Assembly (NCBI RefSeq): GCF_001039355.2
Contig: NW_019775663.1
Span: 111,901-162,052 of the forward strand
From: Lingula anatina
Lineage: Eukaryota; Brachiopoda; Lingulata; Lingulida; Lingulidae
Reading direction: 5' to 3'
DNA: 50,152 nucleotides
Numbering within the stretch: the first letter of the stretch is position 1; every line of letters starts with the position of its first letter. The notes below the pieces were generated by a model. That model was not told where the DNA came from and ran no database searches. It was given only the letters and a program-made list of their open reading frames with translations. Both the position numbers and the translations under genes were made by a program. This document shows positions 22,618 through 34,287 of this stretch, piece by piece.

Positions 22618-25325
22618 TAACACCTCACACGGATCACTTAGCAACTAAATAGTTCTTTCGTCAGACATTTGCTTGCTTGGCGCAGTCTAAAATGTAAAGA
22701 GAAGTGCAATACACGCATGTACCTTGCATGCGACATCCTGAGAGATATCCTGACACCCAGATCTTGTCTGAAATGCAAATTAAATGATAAAATACATCCA
22801 CGCGCTAACTACTCTACTTTATGGCGACATTTAAAATCTTAAAAGCCATCAAGCGGATATAACATCCATTTAATAGACAAAGAGCATTGATGATATCTAA
22901 TAGAGAGAATTCGAGCAATGTTGGAAAACTTTTTCAGGTGATAAACAACGAGAGGCCCCGGAACAGCCGTCTTTTTGAACAATGAAACTTGATTTAACTA
23001 TGGGCACAGATTATTTGGCGTGGTAGGACGGAGTAGTTGGCTGCCTCCTTTCTGCATCCGTGCACTGACACACACCTTGAAAACGGGTAGTGTGGTCTGA
23101 TCTACCGGTGAATTCAGGATCATTCGGTGCCGAGTCTGGTAGTTGGGTAGGCCTGTAATTACCTCCGCCAAGGAGGTTATGTTTTTACCCCTGTTTGTTT
23201 GTCCGTCTGTCATCAACATTACTCAAAAAGTTATGGACCGGTTTTGATGAACATTTCAGGAACTGTCAGAAGTGGGCCAAGGAACAGATGATTAGTTTTT
23301 GCTGGTGATCCGGATCAATAATCAATCAATAATAAAAAAATATCGAAAATTTGGGGGTGAAGCAGCATTAGATGGAGGCTTTGCTGCCTTGGCGCAGGTC
23401 TGAGCTCTCTGAGTGCTTTTCTAGTTATTATTGGAACCTACAGGGCTCACGTTCGTGCCACTGAGTAAAGTTACCCTCTATCAGGGCGACAGATATGTCT
23501 CTGTTTAAATTCACGGTTATCCTCTGTACAGCGAAAATGTTCACAAAATAATAATTGCAGCCCTGGTAGTGGATAGAGGGTAAAGTATGGGCACGTTTAC
23601 TTCTGGCACAGATAATTACTGGGTATGGTAGAAGTGAGTAGTTGGCTATCTCTTACATGTATCCATGCATGCACTAATATAATTATTATAGGAACCTACG
23701 GGGTTCAGGCTCGCTCCGGCGGGGTAATTTTAAAATTCAGAAAATACACAGACTGTGTGGTGACGTCATATTGTGTCATGACGTCATGTGGGATACGTAG
23801 CACGGTGACGTCTTGTTATATGGGATAAAAGACTTTGTTTTACTAAGAAACGAAAATGGTTACAGCTGACTTAGGCCTTAAAATTAAATAGCGACATTTT
23901 CATTGTTCATTGCTGAACGTCTCCATTTCCGTAGCCGTATCCTTATACGGTGCCAACTTCAAGGGAATAATACTGTACAGGTATGTGTCAGGTAACGCTT
24001 GGTTGAGAACTAAGGATCTCCTTTAAATACGATCTTAGTGCCGGTGTGACAGGAATGATAGTCGTAGTATTTTGTAGAGGAATTGAGTTGATTCTGTAAT
24101 TTTGTCCACAAGTGGATTGACAAACTCTTATGATACTTACACGGAGCCCTGCGTGTGCTGTAAACGGGGAGAAGGCCCCCTAGAGATTGAAATAAGTAGA
24201 AAGAGAAATGAATAGAAGAAGCGCGGGAAACAACTGGAAATAGTTAATAAATAACATAGAAGAAAATACGATAGAAAATAAAGACAACTTCGTCACACTA
24301 TGATATTACTTATTTCGTCTATTGAATAAATTATCATTGATTACTTGTACACTTCATCTCTCTGAAACCAACACCTCTCTCTACAGTTTTCTAACTCCCA
24401 GCTAAGATCTGATATCCGTTTATTATATCTTAGCTCCCAGTACTAAAAGAGGGTCCCACTGGGTATTTCCGTTATCTGTGAAGGTCTATTTTTAATTCCC
24501 GAGATGCGTGAAACATTCATATTAATGAGTGTGATCCATGAAGCATTCCCACCATATTCTTTGCCCTTCATGAAACGCAGTCATTGAGATATGAATAAAT
24601 AAATTGAGATATAAATCAGTGAGATATGAATAAAGTTTTATTTATTGTGGTCCTCCCCCATGGGACCCTCCTCAAACACTTTCCTTTGTTCTAACCATCT
24701 GCCTGTGTGCCACATATTGGAATTGTCTTAACAAAGGCGATTTTCAAATATATTTGTTATCTTTTTTAATACTTGCATTGAAATGCAAAATACAATAATA
24801 TATAACTTTCCCATTCCATAACAATTCTTCATTGTCTAACAAATTATCATGATTAAAAAACTTCCTTGGTTTTCAAAGGTGTTAGTTTTAACAACAAATC
24901 AAGGATCATAAATACACATCACATGTATAACTGATGCTCTAACAGTTCCCCTTTTTAGATACAAGATTTAAATACACACTGATCATGTTTAAGGTAATCT
25001 TAAATACGATCATGATGTGGGATGCAGATGACTAGTAGGTAAACTTGGTTGACATCTGATGAGATTTCCTGGAATTATTTTTAATCCAAACCCTCTGTGC
25101 TCAGCAGCTGAAGTTCCATGAAACTATTTTCGACACTGAATACTGCAACAGTCTATAAGCTAAAGGTGTTCTGCCACATATGAGACAAGATGTCACTGAG
25201 GTGCATTTCTTCACACTTGAAGTCAAGATAAGCCAGTTTTAAGCATGTGAACAGTTATCACAGAAACGATAATGATCCAGTGGCGATGCATGGCAATAAT
25301 AATAATAATTATAATAATAATTATT
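22491..25325. repeat. Tandem segmental duplication, copy B
   Basis: About 2.8 kb matching 18908-22255, lying in the intron between the last two VWA8 exons seen. It keeps only the right arm of the foldback (23069-23151). The break reads CACTGACACACACC, consistent with a deletion between short TGA matches. A shorter AAT-type repeat closes the copy. Confidence 0.85.
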
Positions 25326-25540
25326 TAATCCTGGTTCATCATCTCATAATTATATATATCTTTGTGATCCTTACATCACGAAAGTATAATCTTTGAAATT
25401 ATGAATGTAGTCAGTTTTACCTACATTCCGCATTTATTTATTCTCAACGGATTTTCATAAACTTAACAACAAAATGAAAACTATCAATGACACGATAATC
25501 TACATCCCAAAATAATATCAGTTATAAAAAAGCTGCCAAC

Positions 25541-25779
25541 CTTTGCGCCTGGTCACCAAGTGAACCAATGAAGATGACAAACGTGTTCACTTTATCATCC
25601 GACATTAAGACATTTGTAAAACTCTTTGGGCCTATCCCATAACACCCTAGGTTGGCGTCACTGAGAACAATCACAAAGTGTTCATCAGCCTCTTTCTCGG
25701 CCAGGGTCTCGATGGCGTGTTTTGTTGCCTCCAGCGTGTGGTCTCCACTAATACAGAACTGGGAGTGAGCCACCATTGT
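25541..25779 (-). CDS. VWA8-like, internal exon of the VWA domain
   Basis: The acceptor TGCCTGCAG precedes TMVAHSQFCISGDHTLE. The exon continues through EADEHFVIVLSDANLGCYG and FVIFIGSLGDQAQR, and closes two bases into a codon before GTTGGC. It covers the middle and end of the VWA fold; VLSDAN and IFIGSLGDQ are strong VWA8 signatures. The donor GTTGGC is weaker than usual, but the junction to the last exon restores the expected residues. Confidence 0.88.
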
Positions 25780-25935
25780 CTGCAGGCAAAATACAACATA
25801 CAGCCACTTTCATCTACAAACAAAATGCATTTCACAAATGATCATCTTCTATAAGCAAACAAATTCTGTCAAATGTTCTGACATCATCAGTACATGTATG
25901 GAGTATGTACCACAACTGGAATAAACCAGCTAAGA

Positions 25936-25936
<1 letters not shown>

Positions 25937-25969
<33 letters not shown>
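25937..25969. repeat. (GT)n microsatellite
   Basis: An uninterrupted GT run in the VWA8 intron. Confidence 0.9.
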
Positions 25970-25973
<4 letters not shown>

Positions 25974-26096
25974 TTGTGTGCGCACGCATGTGTATGTGCG
26001 TGTAGGAGGTACACCTGTGTGTGTGCACATGGAAACTTATTCATCTTTTACATGCATATAAAATCCTAAAAGTTTTGAATCAAAAAGCTCTCTTAC

Positions 26097-26139
26097 CTTC
26101 AGAATGTCTAGTCTTAACTTGTAACTGGCTGGTACTCGT
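26097..26139 (-). CDS. VWA8-like, short exon fragment (…YKLRLDILK)
   Basis: Read on the - strand, the segment RVPASYKLRLDILK ends at a good GTAAGA donor and matches the KQRLEILK part of VWA8 that precedes the TMVAHSQF exon. Its 5' boundary is uncertain: a 773-bp inverted-repeat element (26145-26917) sits immediately upstream, and the only nearby AG is in the duplicated target site. The preceding VWA8 segment, expected to contain a GHSGDG-type motif, was not found between here and 27217. Confidence 0.6.
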
Positions 26140-26144
26140 CTTCC

Positions 26145-26917
26145 CGGGTATCAGGACAATTCCCCCCCGGACAATCCCCCCAGGACAATCCCCCCCCCCC
26201 CGGACGACCCCCCCTCCCCCCGAAGAATATATATATTTATATACAAATATAAAGTAAATAATACAAAGTTCAGATCTTTAAATCCAATTTCTGAATATGT
26301 CTTAGTGTGATGATGCAAATCAAGGAGAGATAATATTAATTTTATAAGCAAATTATTTTCATGAAGAACAAGTGTATAAAATTTTCGAGATAGAAATACA
26401 GAACATTTTAGCAAAAATCTGATCAAAGTATATATCTTCAGGTAAAGGAGGGGTAAACAGATGATCTCACTCATCCAGGTAGCCCTTTTTTGAATTAAAT
26501 GTTACTTTTAATAGCTTTATTCCCCCCCCCCCCATCTCTAGGGAGAGGTGGGTTAAACAGGTATCCCTTTGACTATTTGTCACTTTTAATTGCTTGTCCA
26601 CTACCCACCACACTAAAAATATTTATAAAATATTTGTTTACCTGTTCATCTGTTTACCCAACTTTTACTTGAAGAATAGGCGGTTATAATTCGATTAAAT
26701 ATTTAATAAATCTTCCTGTACTTGTACTCAACGAAAATTGAATTTGTTATAAAATAATTTGTTTCATGATCAGGTTGTATAATTACACTAAAAATATTAA
26801 TAAAATGGATGAAGTGTTTTAAACTTTACACTTTCTACTTTATATTTGTGTATTTCTTGGGGGGGGGGGGATCGTCCAGGGGGGAATAGGTCCGGGGGGG
26901 GGGGGATTGTCCTAGAA
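26145..26917. mobile_element. 773-bp inverted-repeat element with C/G-rich ends and 9-bp target duplication
   Basis: TCGTCTTCC flanks both sides (26136-26144 and 26918-26926). The ends carry AGGACAAT followed by long C runs on the left and the inverse on the right (long G runs, then ATTGTCCT). The interior is AT-rich without a coding frame. It lies at or beside the 3' splice site of a VWA8 exon. Confidence 0.7.
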
Positions 26918-27216
26918 TCGTCTTCCTGACATTACATGGATATTGTACCCATCTCTTAAATGACCCACTATATCATACTGAAATATAGCATATTATATAC
27001 AAAGCTATTGACCTCCACACATATCAGACGAAAATAGTGAGAAATAACTGCTTAAAATTCACTTAGTTATATGTCGTGTACAGATTGCAGTTTCACTTTA
27101 TCAAGTATTTAAATAATAAAAATGTAAATAATCAAATAACTCAACTTATGAAGAAACAGTTATTTACAATTTAGTACAAATCGTGCAATTCTTTTCATAA
27201 AAGAAAGTGACCTGAC

Positions 27217-27348
27217 CTTGAACTTGTGTTCATAACCCTCAAAAGCTTCTATCACCATGGTAACGGCCTCCATCTCTATGTCCAGTCTGTCGTCATGGTC
27301 ATCAAACCTGTACATGCTGCCCGACATATCCACCACTAATTTAAGACG
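27217..27348 (-). CDS. VWA8-like, exon with the MIDAS motif of the VWA domain
   Basis: The frame reads RLKLVVDMSGSMYRFDDHD, then RLDIEMEAVTMVIEAFEGY and EHKFK before a GTCAGG donor. D-M-S-G-S-M is the metal-ion-dependent adhesion site that coordinates Mg in VWA domains, and the surrounding residues are typical of VWA8. The acceptor (GTCCCGAAG) is rather weak. None of the many upstream exons of VWA8 (AAA ATPase modules) was recognised to the right of this exon in the window, so only the C-terminal part of the gene is seen. Confidence 0.85.
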
Positions 27349-28311
27349 CTTCGGGACATTGAAAGAAATGTGTGAAGAAGTACATTTATATGTTAAGGAA
27401 GCGTTTTCACTTTATTTTGTAAAAGTTTGACGGAAAAACTAAAAAGTGGGAAGGTAAAAAATTCCTTGGTCTGACAAGCCGTAATTTTTCCAACGAAAAG
27501 AGGGGGTGCAGGATCATATGTACAGTTAAGATGGCTGGCTACTGGTTCCTTGATGTATATTTACCATTCATAAAGGTGACGACTGGAATTTATCTGGAAG
27601 ATTCGTGAAATATTCCACTATTGCATGGATATTGCTTGTTATATCATGACCGTTTCACAGGACGAATGTTTTATCCCAACAGAAATAATCGTCCCAGCCG
27701 GACGGCAGGTAGGAACTTAAGTCTGTATCAGGTGTGGACGGGCGCTGTCTTCTGGGACTTCCGGAAGGCGCTCAGAAGTTAACATGAACGGGCATCTAAT
27801 GTTTTTTTTTTTTTCTATTTTATGTCGGAACGACAAAGACAATTTGGAAGACTGTCAGAAAATATCCCTGGATCCGCCCCTGTGTATGTTTTATGAGAAT
27901 CAACGAAGTTAATTCTAGCAACATGTATGGCAACCTTTCGACAGTGGCGTTTTCTGCAACTTTCTTGTCACTAAGTATCCCAAAGAAGAAAATAATTCTG
28001 ATTCTTCTGTCAAGATACTGCTTTCAACTTCTGCAAGTTCTGTAATAAGAGGCTCTTGTTTTCAGATCTGGCAGGTTCAAGGCTACCATACCCTGAGTGT
28101 CGGGCCACAGTAAAGCTAGCTTGTTAAATATTCATACTGTTTCATTGGATCGCTTTTATTGGTATTGTTGATATGGGTTATAAATGAAATCAAGATCAAG
28201 CTGGCAATACCGAAATCTAGAACCTAGGGTAGGCTACCATACTAGCGTTAGAAATGAAAAAGCTATAGATCTGGAGGGTGTTAGTGAGCTCGTTGACAGA
28301 CGACAGAGGGA

Positions 28312-28346
<35 letters not shown>
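28312..28346. repeat. (CA)n microsatellite
   Basis: A pure CA run; adjacent open frames in several phases are artefacts. Confidence 0.9.
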
Positions 28347-28349
<3 letters not shown>

Positions 28350-29856
28350 GGACACACACATCTCGTCATTCGGCAACTTTCCTGTCTTCTTTATGAAACA
28401 AATATACTATATTCGAAATATATTCCCATCTTTTCTTCTCTATGTTTGCTTCCACAACATTCTAAATATCCGAAGTTATTATTCAAATAAAATTAAAAAC
28501 ATGCAGGTATACCACTGCCACCTGTATTCACAGGAAAAATGTCCGAGATGTGTACGTTGTCATGTACGTCAGGTGTCCCAAAACAGCGAGTTGACAATGC
28601 ACGTCATATGCTGTTGCACCGTAAACAAATGGCAGGCCATTGACAATAACTTTTCTTCTTATGTCAGGTTTCTGTTAACTACTGCAGTTCAGCACAGAGC
28701 AAAAAGAAAGGGGTAATGTCAGGTTCGAACGTGACATCATACCAAACGCCAATGTAGGGGGACGCTGTGCTCTGCTGATGTGCTGTTATGAGATGGGATG
28801 TCATTTTGTTCACGAGGATACGCTGACCTTGAACACACCATGGCCTTATTGAGGTCAAGCTATATTTAGGTTAATGTGTATCGCAAACAACGTTTATTTT
28901 GGTTATTATATAAAAAAAAGAGAGGTCAATTAGTCCTCTTTAAACAACTAAATCCATTCAATGGGGTTGACGAATAGAAGTTTTTTTCTAAAACTCGAGA
29001 GTTTTTCCGTTCAAGTTACTGAAAAAGTTTCCCTTCAAAAATTCCAAAATGACGTCATCCTCCCTTTCACACTGCGTGTGGATATCAGAGAGAGTGCACA
29101 TAAATACGCTTACTGCTGCTGATTAACAGTGCTGGACAATTCATTGATGACAATGATTCTGTCCATTATTATCTCAACTTGATCTTAGAGATATAGAAGT
29201 ACACACAGTTCAACTCTTAGCCAGAAATCGACATTAGGAAGAAGCAAGACGCTCGGCACAAGTACAGTATATTTCGATCTAATTCAACTTACGGTAAGTT
29301 CAATATGCATGCTATATGTTCATGATATAGGCTTGCTATTATCACATTAAAAGAGTTAAAGACACTTGAATATGTAGTAGCGTAGATTTTTTACTAGATT
29401 TGTAATCAGACTCCTTTCTTAAAACGTATAGTTCCTTCTTTCACTTTTCTTTGGTAGGCGTTGCTTCGTGTATCTAGGCAAACTGACAAACAACTATAAG
29501 ATCAATAACTTCAGGTGCAGGTATTGTTGCGCTTGTGTAATGACACAGTATTTACAGCACCGCGTTAAGGCAACACAAACACACCAATTCTCATAGAGAA
29601 AACATGTAATAGGTGTTCAATTTAGAACCAAAAATGACCTGAAACGTGGGGGAATATTATAAATATGGCATGTGAATCTTGTGATGCAACTAAAATGAAA
29701 ATAAAAGGATTTTGTCTCCGGCGTGAGAGAGTTTCTTCCACAAAATTGTCACAAGAAACCGGTGGTCAATTTCAAACAGGTACACTATACCTTATGCAGG
29801 ACTAAAACACTTAGGACGGTGTTAAAGACGTACTGTCCAATCACAGAAATTAATTA

Positions 29857-29880
29857 CACACACACACACACACACACACA
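29857..29880. repeat. (CA)n microsatellite shared by both segmental copies
   Basis: Followed by TATGTAAAGTCTTTTAAGG, as at 38114-38149 in the other copy, where the run is longer and interrupted. Confidence 0.9.
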
Positions 29881-30240
29881 TATGTAAAGTCTTTTAAGGT
29901 CTTTTAAGGACCCTAAAACATCGTTATAATTGTAGCACTTACCACGAAACACCACACAATAATTAAATATGGGCATATCAGACTGCATACATGCAAAAAT
30001 TGCACATAACAACAGCCTCGCATGATTTCCCCCGTGTCGTTCTTGGTCGCGCTGTTGGTCGATGCAGCAAGTTGTTAGGAAACAAGGTGACTGAAAATAA
30101 GCACGATTTTCAGCCACGATAATGTAACTTTAAGCTTCGTGGGATTTTTTCCAGTAGATATCTCTTTGACATCAACAGATATAGTTCCTACATGTAGTTC
30201 TTGCTTCTTTCTACATGGACTTGAAAATCATGGAGAAAAA

Positions 30241-31420
30241 CGTAAACAAATGGCAGTCCATTGACAATAACTTTTCTTCTTATGTCAGATTTCTGTTAAC
30301 TACTGCAGTTCAGCACAGAGCAAAAAGAAAGGGGTAATGTCAGGTCCGAATGACATTATATGACATTATACCAAACGCCAATGTAGGGGGACGCTGTGCT
30401 CTGCTGATGTGCTGTTATGAGATGGGATGTCATTTTGCTCACGAGGATACGCTGACCTTGAACACACCATGACCTTATTGAGGTCAAGCTATATTTAGGT
30501 TATTGTGTATCGCAAACAACGTTTATTTGGTTATAATATAAAAAAGAGAGGTCACTTAGCCCTCTCTAAACAACTAAATCCATTCAATGGGGTTGACGAA
30601 TAGAATTTTTTTTTCTAAAACTCGAGAGTTTTCCGTTCAAGTTACTGAAAAAGTTTCCCTTCAAAAATTCCAAAATGACGTCATCCTCCCTTTCATACTT
30701 CGTGTGGATATCAGAGAGAGTGCACATAAATACCAGGCCCGTAGCCAGCAATTTCAAATGGGGGGTTCGTTTTCTGAAAAAGTGGACCTTTTACCATAAA
30801 ACGTTCATGTACCTAGATCAAATTTTATCCAAAGTGGACCTTTTCCCAGCAAAAAGGGCGGTTCTTTCGAACCCCCCGAACCCCCCCTGGCTACGGGCCT
30901 GAATACGCTCACCGTGGCTGATTAACAGTGTTGGACAATTCATCTATGTATATTCTTATCTCAACTTGATCTTAGAGATATAAAAGTACACACAGTTCAA
31001 CTCTTAGCCAGAAATCGACGTTACGAAGAAGTAAGACGCTCGGCACAAGTGTATTTCGATCTAATTAACTTACGGTAAGTTCGATATACATGCTATATGT
31101 TCATGTTATAGTCTAGCTATTATCACATTAAAAGAGTTAAAGACACTTGAAGATGTAGTGTAGATTTTTTTTCTAGATTTGTAATCAGACTCCTTGCTTA
31201 AAACGTATAGGGCCTACTTCCTTCTTTCACTTTTATTTGGTAGGCGCTGCTACGTGTATCTAAGCGCACTGACAAACAACTATAAGATCAATGAGTTCGC
31301 GTGCAGGTATTGTCGTGCTTGTGTATTGGCACAATATTTAGAGCACAGCGTTAGGGCAACAAAAACACACATTCTCATAGAAAAAAAAACATATAATGGA
31401 TGTTCAATTTAGTACAAAAA
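30241..31420. repeat. Additional copy of the ~1.2 kb interspersed repeat
   Basis: It begins GTAAACAAATGGCAG directly at the end of segmental copy 1 and repeats that copy's own internal segment (28620-29640) in order. It carries an extra MITE at 30734-30901 that is absent from the other copies. Confidence 0.8.
30734..30901. mobile_element. 168-bp MITE, perfect 15-bp TIRs, 5-bp target duplication
   Basis: It starts CAGGCCCGTAGCCAG and ends with the exact inverse CTGGCTACGGGCCTG. AATAC flanks both sides (30729-30733 and 30902-30906). The uninterrupted site CATAAATACGCTCACC is present near 37175 and in similar form near 29099. CAG...CTG ends with 5-bp duplications suggest a hAT-related non-autonomous element. 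Confidence 0.92.
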
Positions 31421-31436
31421 AAATACACATACCCCT

Positions 31437-31610
31437 GGGCCCGGTTGCACCAACAGGGCGTAAATTTACTCGGCTACGACTGTCGTAAACCGCAACGCCT
31501 GGCGTCCGTGCGCCAGGTTTACTCTCCCTGCTTACGCCCGTTGCACCAAGACAAAAACTGATGGTCGTAACTACGCCCGAGTAACGCTCCGTTGCATCAC
31601 TGGCAAACAA
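31437..31610. repeat. Repeat with GGGCCCGGTTGCACCA end
   Basis: It starts GGGCCCGGTTGCACCAA and continues with GGGCGTAAATTTACTCGG; a rough inverse (GTTGCACCAAGAC, then ACGCTCCGTTGCATCA) closes it. The same terminal motif ends the element at 35996 in inverted orientation. Confidence 0.6.
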
Positions 31611-32341
31611 TACGTGAATGAGGAGTTCTCAGCTGCAGTCATAATAGAATGATGACATAAATAAACACAAAAGGAGCATTTCAGTGACGGAGAAATTCAT
31701 GAGCTACATTATCCCATTTTGATTTAGAAATAAGAACGTTAAAATACGTTAACTTTGCTGTTGCCTTGTATAAATGGCAATAAAATCGTTAATATATTCC
31801 GAATCAAAATAATATTATAGTATGCTATTATAGTATGCTGTTGTAAATGAGAAAAACGCGTTGGAGGCAGTACGTATTTCTATTAATGGATTTGAACACC
31901 TTCACATTTGTTATTTTGAGTCTGAAAATAATGCAAAAACGCCAGCATTTCTTTCTTTTTTATAATTTTACAACAGTGCCGACAATTTCATGACCTTTTT
32001 ATCTATGGTTACACCGTGAGGTATCATTTAATTCAATCGAGCTTACATCTTGGAGATTGAGAAATACAAGAGACCAAATACATATTATAATTATGAGCCT
32101 TAAAATGTTGATATTTTAAGCCTTCGTCTCTATGTTTATATATTATAGTAAAATATGAATGATACAAAATGTGAAGAAAAAATGACTATGGTTGGTTATG
32201 GTTTGTCAAAAATTGTGAAAAGAATTAAAGAAACCGTACTGCTGAGAGCCAAGACGTACCTACAAGAGTGGTAAGATTTAAATGAACACGTGCATATACA
32301 TGTACATACATGTAGCTACACACATAATGTATTTCATAATC

Positions 32342-32344
<3 letters not shown>

Positions 32345-32399
<55 letters not shown>
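32345..32399. repeat. (TA)n microsatellite
   Basis: About 55 bases of perfect TA repeat. Confidence 0.95.
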
Positions 32400-32401
<2 letters not shown>

Positions 32402-32800
32402 CGTTTTTTAAAAACCAAGCTATACAGGCGGAAGTTTTGTGTAAGAAACAAAGAAACATTTTCTACGTTAACTACGATTATTGTCATCAAACTCTCTCTG
32501 TGCCAGCCTAGCCATAGTGGAAAACGAGCTACGACCGACTTAAACCACGGCTAGCGCGTAGAACAAAAGACTCGGCCGTGCTGTATTCGACATACAAGCA
32601 CGTCATGTACGAGTGGGTTCCATGATCTGTTGCACTACTAGTGTAGTAGCCAATCAGAGGCCGTGGTTTAAGCCAGATACAACACTCGTCGCCGAGCTGT
32701 ACGTGAAAATTAGGCTTCGNTCGACGAAACATAACTGAATCGACGACATGATTTTTGGCCCTTTTGGCCGCCCATAATCCGCCAAGACTGTGTTACAGCT

Positions 32801-32805
32801 CTCTT

Positions 32806-32873
<68 letters not shown>

Positions 32874-32876
32874 ACT
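32801..32876. repeat. Compound (CT)n(CA)n microsatellite
   Basis: A CT run with two interruptions, then a CA run, about 80 bases from the donor of the exon at 32957. Confidence 0.9.
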
Positions 32877-32956
32877 AACAACAACTAAAACTTTCCCCTT
32901 TCACCCTTCCACAAAGACACCCAGGCTTCCTATCTTGTAATATTTAGATCTCTCAC

Positions 32957-33224
32957 CTAGCGTACTGGGATGTTCTGGACAGTCTTCCTCCACCGTTGGC
33001 TGAGTCTTTACGCTTTTGTCTTCCGCGGGATCGTTGTCGAATCCACCGCGGGTTGGGAAGTTCTTCTGGATATCAAGTAGTTTCTTCTGTAGCTGAACGC
33101 CACCAGGTCGCAATAAGTACAGCCCAGTGAGGAGTATCTGGGCACCCAACAGACAGTACAAGACGATAAACATGTGTTTTTGTGGCAGTCTAGCTCTGCG
33201 AGAGATTACTCGGACTGGTTCCAT
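32957..33224 (-). CDS. Orphan first coding exon: type II membrane anchor and stem region
   Basis: The ATG at 33224 opens a frame with a basic cytosolic tail (MEPVRVISRRARLPQKH), a hydrophobic segment of about 21 residues (MFIVLYCLLGAQILLTGLYL) and a polar, proline-containing stem. It ends at a good GTGAGA donor in phase 1. This is the layout of Golgi glycan-modifying enzymes. The phase equals that of the anchor exons at 18908 and 22491, so it could be a distal alternative first exon of the same sulfotransferase gene, or belong to a different enzyme whose catalytic exons are elsewhere. No matching catalytic exon lies closer on the - strand, and the VWA8 exons intervene. Confidence 0.5.
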
Positions 33225-34118
33225 CCTGATATATATAATCAAATATGATTTTTAAAAATCAAGAAAGAATAAATTTGGTAACTGCTATGTTTGGATATTC
33301 TCCAGTTGTATCCCAGCTGACTCGGATGTGTCCGTGTAACAATTGCAGTGGTAGTGTGATACCAATCACTGAAAACACTGGTTTTTGTAAATCATATTGG
33401 TATCCTTACATCCGGGAACTACCATGGTCCCTTAACCTTTCTTCTCCCTTTTCTTAATGGTTTTTGCAGGTGATTTAGGGAGGGGCGCACTGCCTGCAGC
33501 TTTGACAGGTGGATTATTACATAATTAAGTGAAAAATGTCAATGTGACACGGTTGTTACTCACATACCAGGGAGTCTTTTTACCACTTCCTGGTTAGCTA
33601 CAGCACGATCAAGTGGGCAGCACTGTATAGAAGTATTAGACCAGGAGGTGAACCGTACCTGTACTCGGGAAATCTTTAGAATAACAACTGTCTGTACCAG
33701 CTATACAGGTCTAATTGATTCGCGTTTTGTTGTGTTTGAAAGGTGTTTACTATTTTCAAGTCCTAGCTCCATGACGCAACCGTTGTAGGCAACGTCTGTA
33801 AATTGTTGTTAGATAATACATGTATATTCCCTTGGCATAAAAGCTTCACCCTAATGAATGATGTAAAATGTGAAACAATTCATAAACCAGTGCTTTTTAA
33901 TTCTAGAGGATTTTTTTCCATAAAATTTAACTGATTGTACAACCAACGAGTAAATTGATCATAGCAAAAAAATCAAAGTCGCATTTTATAATTTTACACA
34001 ATATCCTCTGGATTGGAGAACGCACTTGTGCACGGAGCCCAAAGGCTCTGTAGAGTTTGCAGAGTGATGGCGCTCCACATACGGTGAAAAGGCATCCAAT
34101 ATATCCGTCCTTACGCTT

Positions 34119-34287
34119 CAGGGGCGGATTGAGGCTGTCTTCTGGGTCTTCTGGAAGACGGTCAGAATTTCAAGTTTACATTGACAGGTATCTAATTTTT
34201 TGCTGTCGGAAGACGGTCAAAAATGGAGGATGGATCAACAAAGATAATTTGGAAGACTGTAAGAAAATATCTCTGGATCCACCCCTG
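34119..34287. mobile_element. 169-bp MITE (CAGGGGCGGA family), 5-bp target duplication
   Basis: It begins CAGGGGCGGATT and ends GGATCCACCCCTG. CGCTT flanks both sides (34114-34118 and 34288-34292). The internal GTCGGAAGACGGTC block is shared with 37490-37659 and with degraded copies at about 27725-27885 and 36176-36305. Confidence 0.88.

Larger units (their letters stand above)
27571..30240. repeat. Segmental duplication, copy 1
   Basis: It matches 36017-38503 in order and orientation. Landmarks are the opening GACGACTGGAAT block, the CTTCCGGAAGG block, the TTCTTGTCACTAAGT block, the interspersed repeat, a CA microsatellite, and the closing block ending near ACTTGAAAATCATGG. The two copies differ by several insertions: the stretch 28000-28480 is only here; 36490-36838 and 37490-37659 are only in the other. 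Confidence 0.8.

Noticed and set aside
26021-26474. Proline/arginine-rich and glycine-rich open frames on both strands
   Set aside because: They translate the C/G-rich ends of the inverted-repeat element and have no coding signature.
29854-30117. Open frame on the - strand repeated almost unchanged at 38111-38386
   Set aside because: It looks conserved only because the whole region is a DNA duplication. The frame runs through a CA microsatellite and has no protein signature.
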